Source of the DNA: JAHEME01 sp034435035
Lineage (GTDB): Bacteria > Chloroflexota > Anaerolineae > Aggregatilineales > UBA3940
Reading direction: 5' to 3'
Length of the DNA: 64,000 nucleotides
NCBI GenBank assembly: GCA_034435035.1
Contig: DAOTXW010000082.1
Location: forward strand, 1-64,000
Of this stretch, positions 60,183-64,000 are shown piece after piece. The position numbers and the translations under genes are program-made. The notes beneath the pieces are model-generated. The model had not been told where the DNA came from and did not search any database. It was given only the letters and a program-made list of their open reading frames with translations. Every line of letters begins with the position of its first letter. Positions within the stretch are counted from its first letter, which is position 1.

Positions 60183-61709
60183 ATGACTCTCCGGCGTATG
60201 CTGATCATGCTGGCTGTTGTCGGGATGTTGCTGTCGGCTGCTGTGCCTTTACTGGCTCAGGGCACAACCACGCATGTGGTGCAGCCAGGCGAAACTCTGT
60301 TTCGCATCGCGCTGCGGTATGGCCTGACTGTTGAGCAGCTGGCAGCAGCCAATGGGATCACCAACCCGGCCCAGATCTTTGCGGGGCAGGTGCTGGTGAT
60401 CCCCCAGAGAGGCGGCTCAGGCAGCGGGCCCGGGGCGGCACCTACGCCTGCGCCAGGCGGCAGCGCCTCCGGCGCCCGCACCTACACCGTCCAGGCCGGT
60501 GATACCCTATTCAGCATTGCCCGCCGTAATAACACGACGGTGGATACACTGGTGCGGCTCAACGGTTTGAGCAACGCCAATGTATTGTTTGTGGGGCAGG
60601 TGCTCATCTTGTCTTCTGGCAGCCCGCCGCCCACCCAGGCTCCGACACAAGCGCCCGCCTCAACGACACCGGCGGCACCTTCAACTACTCAGGCACCCGG
60701 GCCGGTCACCCACGTGGTACAGCGCGGAGAGACGCTGAGCCAGATCGCGCTGCGCTACGGCACAACCTACCAGCAGATTGCCCTGCTCAGCGGGCTTTCG
60801 AACCCGGACATAATCTATCCCGGGCAGACCCTGATAATCCGCCAGGATAGCAACCCGCCAACTCAGCAGCCCACCGCCGGCCCCACGACTGCGCCAACCA
60901 CCGTTCCCACCAGCCAGCCGACTGCTCCACCCGGCACTGCCGTAACGACCGCGGCACCTGTCATCACTCCTACCGTTCGCCCTTCAGCCACCCCAACGGC
61001 GACCGCCACAGCCAGCCCGCCGCCTGCCGGCTCACCTACTCCAACTCCCATCGTGCCGGATGTTACGATCCCGGACAATGCACCGAATCGCTTCACAAAC
61101 CCGGGCTTTGAAGGTAGTACCCGGCCGGTGGTCTTCGGCGAGATCAATGTGTTCGAGGGCTGGGAGCCTTTCTACTGTGATCAGCCTTACACTCCAGAGA
61201 AATGCCCTGCGCCGCGCCAGGGAAGCGGCAACCCGCCCGGCCTGATGATGGGCCGCCCGGAGTACAAGCCGACGGACATCGCCAACCGGGTCCGGCGGGG
61301 CGAGACTGCGCAACAGTGGTTCTGCTTCTGGCGCACATGCCGGGCCGGGGTATTCCAGACGATCGATACGACGCCCGGCGCTGTCTGCGAGACCGGGGCG
61401 TATGTACAATCCTGGAGCGCCAACGGCACAGGCTATACATCGGACCTGCAGACAGCCGACCAGCGCGCCAACTCGACCTGGTTCATCCGCGTCGATCAGT
61501 CTGGCGGGTCCAATGCCTTTGCCGAGGGGGTGCTGGTCAGCCGGGGTTTTGGCTACGCCGATGGGATCTACGACAGGTACGTGAAGATCAGCTACATCTT
61601 CAGAGCGACCGGATCACGGACCACCATCTTTTTCGATAATCTTCGCCTGTGGCCGATCGCTAACAACGACAACTATATTGACGAGGCATACGTTCGCTGC
61701 ACGGAATAG
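60183..61709 (+). CDS. Secreted protein with three LysM domains
   Basis: This 508-aa protein has a signal peptide (ending LLAQG) and three LysM domains near residues 30-75, 100-145 and 180-225 (HVVQPGETLFRIALRYGL, YTVQAGDTLFSIARRNNT, HVVQRGETLSQIALRYGT). A Thr-Pro linker (about 230-295) leads to a C-terminal region of about 200 residues that may be a jelly-roll-like beta domain (NRFTNPGFEGSTRPVVFGEI). It binds the cell wall and probably has a carbohydrate-recognition or structural role. Confidence 0.87.
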   Translation: MTLRRMLIMLAVVGMLLSAAVPLLAQGTTTHVVQPGETLFRIALRYGLTVEQLAAANGITNPAQIFAGQVLVIPQRGGSGSGPGAAPTPAPGGSASGARTYTVQAGDTLFSIARRNNTTVDTLVRLNGLSNANVLFVGQVLILSSGSPPPTQAPTQAPASTTPAAPSTTQAPGPVTHVVQRGETLSQIALRYGTTYQQIALLSGLSNPDIIYPGQTLIIRQDSNPPTQQPTAGPTTAPTTVPTSQPTAPPGTAVTTAAPVITPTVRPSATPTATATASPPPAGSPTPTPIVPDVTIPDNAPNRFTNPGFEGSTRPVVFGEINVFEGWEPFYCDQPYTPEKCPAPRQGSGNPPGLMMGRPEYKPTDIANRVRRGETAQQWFCFWRTCRAGVFQTIDTTPGAVCETGAYVQSWSANGTGYTSDLQTADQRANSTWFIRVDQSGGSNAFAEGVLVSRGFGYADGIYDRYVKISYIFRATGSRTTIFFDNLRLWPIANNDNYIDEAYVRCTE

Positions 61710-61722
61710 GCGCCAGGGAAGC

Positions 61723-61761
61723 AAAAACGGTCGGGCGAGGGGCAGCCTTTCTCCCCCGCCC
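61723..61761 (-). terminator. Terminator for the 61777 membrane gene
   Basis: A 9-bp GC stem with one bulged A (61733-61761) is followed on the minus strand by CGTTTTTGC. It lies between convergent genes and may act in both directions. Confidence 0.6.
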
Positions 61762-61776
61762 GGCTGCTGCGGCGGT

Positions 61777-62190
61777 TCAGCGCCCGAAGCTTCGGGTCAG
61801 CATGGAGACGCCGATCAGGATCAGGATGACCGGCCACCACGACGCAGACAGCGATATATTAAAGATCGCACCGGCGCCGATCCCGAGCAGTACCAGGCCC
61901 AGAATCACGGAGCCAATCCACGGCCTGGCATGGGCCGGGGACAGCGCCCGGATGACGCCCTCCAGCAGCAGCAGGCCACCTGCACCCAGCATGATCCAGC
62001 TCCACACGTCGGTGCCTGGCACGCGGGGAAGCAGGTGTGCGTTATCAGCCAGGAAAACGAGCCCTGCATAGATAAGAATCCCGGCCCAGATGAGCCGGCT
62101 CAGGGTATCATTGCTGCGCTGCATCCAATGATTGTGGCCCTGCCGGGAGGCTGAAACGGTCAGCGCGGGCTCGCGATCGCTTTCATTCAT
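61777..62190 (-). CDS. Small four-helix membrane protein
   Basis: This 137-aa protein has four membrane segments (about 32-50, 62-80, 92-107, 115-131) joined by short loops, like the membrane part of LiaF-type and DUF5668-like proteins. The N-terminal 25 residues are charged and cytoplasmic. Function is not known. It is divergent from the CYTH gene. Confidence 0.65.
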   Translation of the reverse strand: MNESDREPALTVSASRQGHNHWMQRSNDTLSRLIWAGILIYAGLVFLADNAHLLPRVPGTDVWSWIMLGAGGLLLLEGVIRALSPAHARPWIGSVILGLVLLGIGAGAIFNISLSASWWPVILILIGVSMLTRSFGR

Positions 62191-62282
62191 GGTGGACCTC
62201 GCCTAGAACAGATGATGCTCAACGATACCTTTTACGCAGAGGCTTGCAGCAGGTTGCAGTTGAAGGGAGCCATCTGATCGCC

Positions 62283-62933
62283 ATGCCAGACCATAGGGAG
62301 ATCGAGGTCAAGTTCCCGCTGACCAACCCGGAGGGCATGCGCCAGGCTTTGCTCGCCCTGGGTGCAGTTTCACAAGGGCGCCATTACGAGCTGAATATTC
62401 GGCTGGATGACGTCGGGCGCAGCCTGAGCCTGCATGAGAGGGTGCTGCGGGTGCGTCAAATTGACACAGCCCAGGGGCGCCGGCAGACGCTCACCCTCAA
62501 AGAGCCACGGAGCGGAGCCGGAGAAAAAGTGCGAATCCAGCGTGAGATCGAAGTAGGCATCGATGACGCTGACGCCTTGCTCGCTGTCCTGGATGTGTTG
62601 GGATACCGCCCTTACTGGCGTTACGAAAAACGGCGTGAGATATTCGCGTGGCGCACCGTCCAGGCGATGCTGGACGAGATGCCATATGGTTGGTTCCTGG
62701 AGATCGAGGGATCAATGGAAGGGATTAGGGCGCTCGCTTCGTCGCTGGATCTGAAGCTGGAGGAAGCCATTCCCTATGGATATGGGCGTATTCACCAGCA
62801 TGTGTGTCAGGCGCTTGGCCTGGGCGAGATCGATCTGACCTTTGCTGCCTTTGCCGGGATTCAGGTCAGACGGGAACACTATGATGAGCCGGGAGGGCAG
62901 GGAAGTCAGTCGGCACCCCGGGGTTCTGTGTGA
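62283..62933 (+). CDS. CYTH-domain protein (class IV adenylate cyclase / thiamine triphosphatase-like)
   Basis: This 216-aa protein has the triphosphate-tunnel fold. The N-terminal ExExK motif is REIEVKFPL at residues 4-12, and basic and acidic tunnel residues follow (LRVRQIDTAQGRRQTLTLKE, then VRIQREIEVG). CYTH proteins act on triphosphate substrates (cAMP formation, thiamine triphosphate or tripolyphosphate hydrolysis) and the specific reaction cannot be told here. Its 3' end overlaps the convergent CDF gene by 28 bases. Confidence 0.88.
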   Translation: MPDHREIEVKFPLTNPEGMRQALLALGAVSQGRHYELNIRLDDVGRSLSLHERVLRVRQIDTAQGRRQTLTLKEPRSGAGEKVRIQREIEVGIDDADALLAVLDVLGYRPYWRYEKRREIFAWRTVQAMLDEMPYGWFLEIEGSMEGIRALASSLDLKLEEAIPYGYGRIHQHVCQALGLGEIDLTFAAFAGIQVRREHYDEPGGQGSQSAPRGSV

Positions 62934-64000
62934 ATGGTCACGCGATGGAGCGCCGGTATTTGTGACCGCACCTGCGTCTCCACGGCTTCCGCGATGTGAT
63001 GCGCCTTCTCGAGCGGCATGTCCCCGGCAACCTGGCAGTGCATGCTGAGTGCATATCCGCCATCGGGCTCTCCGCGAATATCCAGATCATGCCAGGTATT
63101 GGTGGGATAGAGAGTCTGGGCGATCTGCAGCGCCTCACGCGCCAGATCGTGCGCTTCCCGACCGATGGTCGACCGGTGTTCGTCGATCGGAGCCGGCTCA
63201 ATATGCGTGACTACCCGCCCGAGGCCGGGCATCACTGACTTAAGCCGCTGCTCAAAGCGGGTGACCACCTCATGCGCCGCGCGGATGGACTGATCAGGCT
63301 CCACTTCGACATGCATTTCAAGGCCCAGAGTTCCTGACCCCAGCGTCGGTGTGATTTCGTGCACCCCCAGCCCCAGCGCATCCGCTTCGGCGCGCACGAT
63401 AAGAGAAAGTGCCGGGTTGGCTTCCTGGATCGGAATGAAGTGGACCTGGATATCCTGCAGGTTGTCAAACCGGCTTCGCAGACGGGTCCGTACCTCGCGA
63501 GCGATCGCATGAGTGCGGTCGATCGTGGTCGCTCCCGCTATCTGGAGATCCAGATCGACATGGATCTCATCGGCCGGCCCCCGGCTCCTTACTCGGAGCA
63601 CCTGTTCAATACCGGCGATTGGCTCCACAACAGCTTTGACTGTGCGCGCATCAAGGGCCGCCTCATCCACAAGAATGCCGGCCGATCGCTGGACGATGCG
63701 CCATGCCACCAGTGCGATCAGACAGACCACGACCAGGGCGGCTGCGGGGTCCAGCCAGGACACCCCCAGACGAACGGCAATCAGGCTGGTCAGCACAGTG
63801 AAGGAGACCAGCACGTCGCTGCGCGTATGCTCTGCATCTGCCAGCAGCAGTTCCGAGTTCAGGCGCAGGCCTGCTTGCCGTTCGTAGTAGGTGACCGCCA
63901 GGTTGATGCTGATCGTCACCACCATGATGATGAGGTTGAGCGCCGTCACACGCGGAAGATCGTTGCCGGTGAGCCGCTGGACGCTGCTCTGGACGATTTC
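62906..64000 (-). CDS. Cation diffusion facilitator (partial at right edge)
   Basis: The reading frame continues through the right edge (codon boundary at 64000), so the N-terminus with the first membrane helices is missing. The visible part has transport helices with NSELLLADAEHTRSDVLVS, whose HxxxD is the metal site of the CDF family, then a C-terminal domain with ferredoxin-like repeats (RVRSRGPADEIHVDLDLQI). The cytoplasmic part is unusually long, with about three such repeats instead of one. It probably exports zinc, iron or manganese. Confidence 0.88.
   Translation of the reverse strand, partial: EIVQSSVQRLTGNDLPRVTALNLIIMVVTISINLAVTYYERQAGLRLNSELLLADAEHTRSDVLVSFTVLTSLIAVRLGVSWLDPAAALVVVCLIALVAWRIVQRSAGILVDEAALDARTVKAVVEPIAGIEQVLRVRSRGPADEIHVDLDLQIAGATTIDRTHAIAREVRTRLRSRFDNLQDIQVHFIPIQEANPALSLIVRAEADALGLGVHEITPTLGSGTLGLEMHVEVEPDQSIRAAHEVVTRFEQRLKSVMPGLGRVVTHIEPAPIDEHRSTIGREAHDLAREALQIAQTLYPTNTWHDLDIRGEPDGGYALSMHCQVAGDMPLEKAHHIAEAVETQVRSQIPALHRVTIHTEPRGAD

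Overview
This is a high-GC bacterial window, most likely from a member of the Chloroflexota (Anaerolineae-like). That placement is inferred from gene content: a Sec-exported lipoprotein (clade II) nitrous oxide reductase with a nosD/F/Y/L cluster, a SUF system with SufU scaffolds and SufR-type regulators, an RqcH/NFACT protein, LysM/M23 surface proteins and many Thr/Pro-rich lipoproteins. No rRNA or convincing tRNA gene was found, so the taxonomy is not proven.

Layout. (1) 1-9.8 kb: the leader end of a CRISPR array (three repeats; the array continues off the left edge) and a complete type I-B cas set read leftwards as WYL regulator-cas8b/cst1-cas7/cst2-cas5-cas3-cas6-cas1-cas2-cas4. Most of its junctions touch or overlap. 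(2) 9.7-10.5 kb: a gene-poor stretch with a candidate operator, a decayed IS256-type transposase, and an extended -10 promoter leading into a structured leader and terminator before metG. (3) 10.5-17.8 kb: metG, a thioredoxin-like protein, an FHA membrane protein, a SufR-like regulator, an A-type Fe-S carrier, and a radical SAM/B12 protein followed by two small unknown genes. (4) 17.8-27.6 kb: a leftward SUF operon sufC-sufB-sufD-sufU-(YfhO-like membrane protein)-sufS-sufU-Rieske, divergent from a second SufR-like regulator and a MIP18/SufT-like gene. (5) 27.7-49.5 kb: mostly housekeeping and envelope genes, including a membrane glycosyltransferase-like protein ending in a PA14 domain, lipoproteins, prfA, an M48 protease, rqcH, two glycosyltransferases, xpt-guaA, paired membrane proteins, a LysM-M23 peptidase, a KBL/BioF-type enzyme, a slipin, a kinase-like protein and a GMC oxidoreductase. 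(6) 49.9-60 kb: a nitrous oxide reduction island with a Crp/Fnr regulator, a Zn-ribbon protein, cytochrome c, nosL, nosY, a fused nosD-nosF, a membrane protein and nosZ on the minus strand. Two small heme-copper-like membrane proteins and an NnrS-like protein are divergent from nosZ. (7) 60-64 kb: a LysM protein, a small membrane protein, a CYTH protein and a cation diffusion facilitator cut by the right edge.

How the parts may work together. The WYL regulator heads the cas operon, and a palindrome lies just upstream of it; part of that palindrome resembles a segment of the CRISPR leader. Two SufR-like proteins with the same cysteine pattern sit beside Fe-S assembly genes, which suggests iron-sulfur feedback control. 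One Crp/Fnr-type palindrome lies exactly midway between matching -10 boxes of nosZ and the divergent membrane genes, which suggests coordinated anaerobic or nitrogen-oxide control. Functions are assigned from recognisable motifs and family knowledge; no database search was run.
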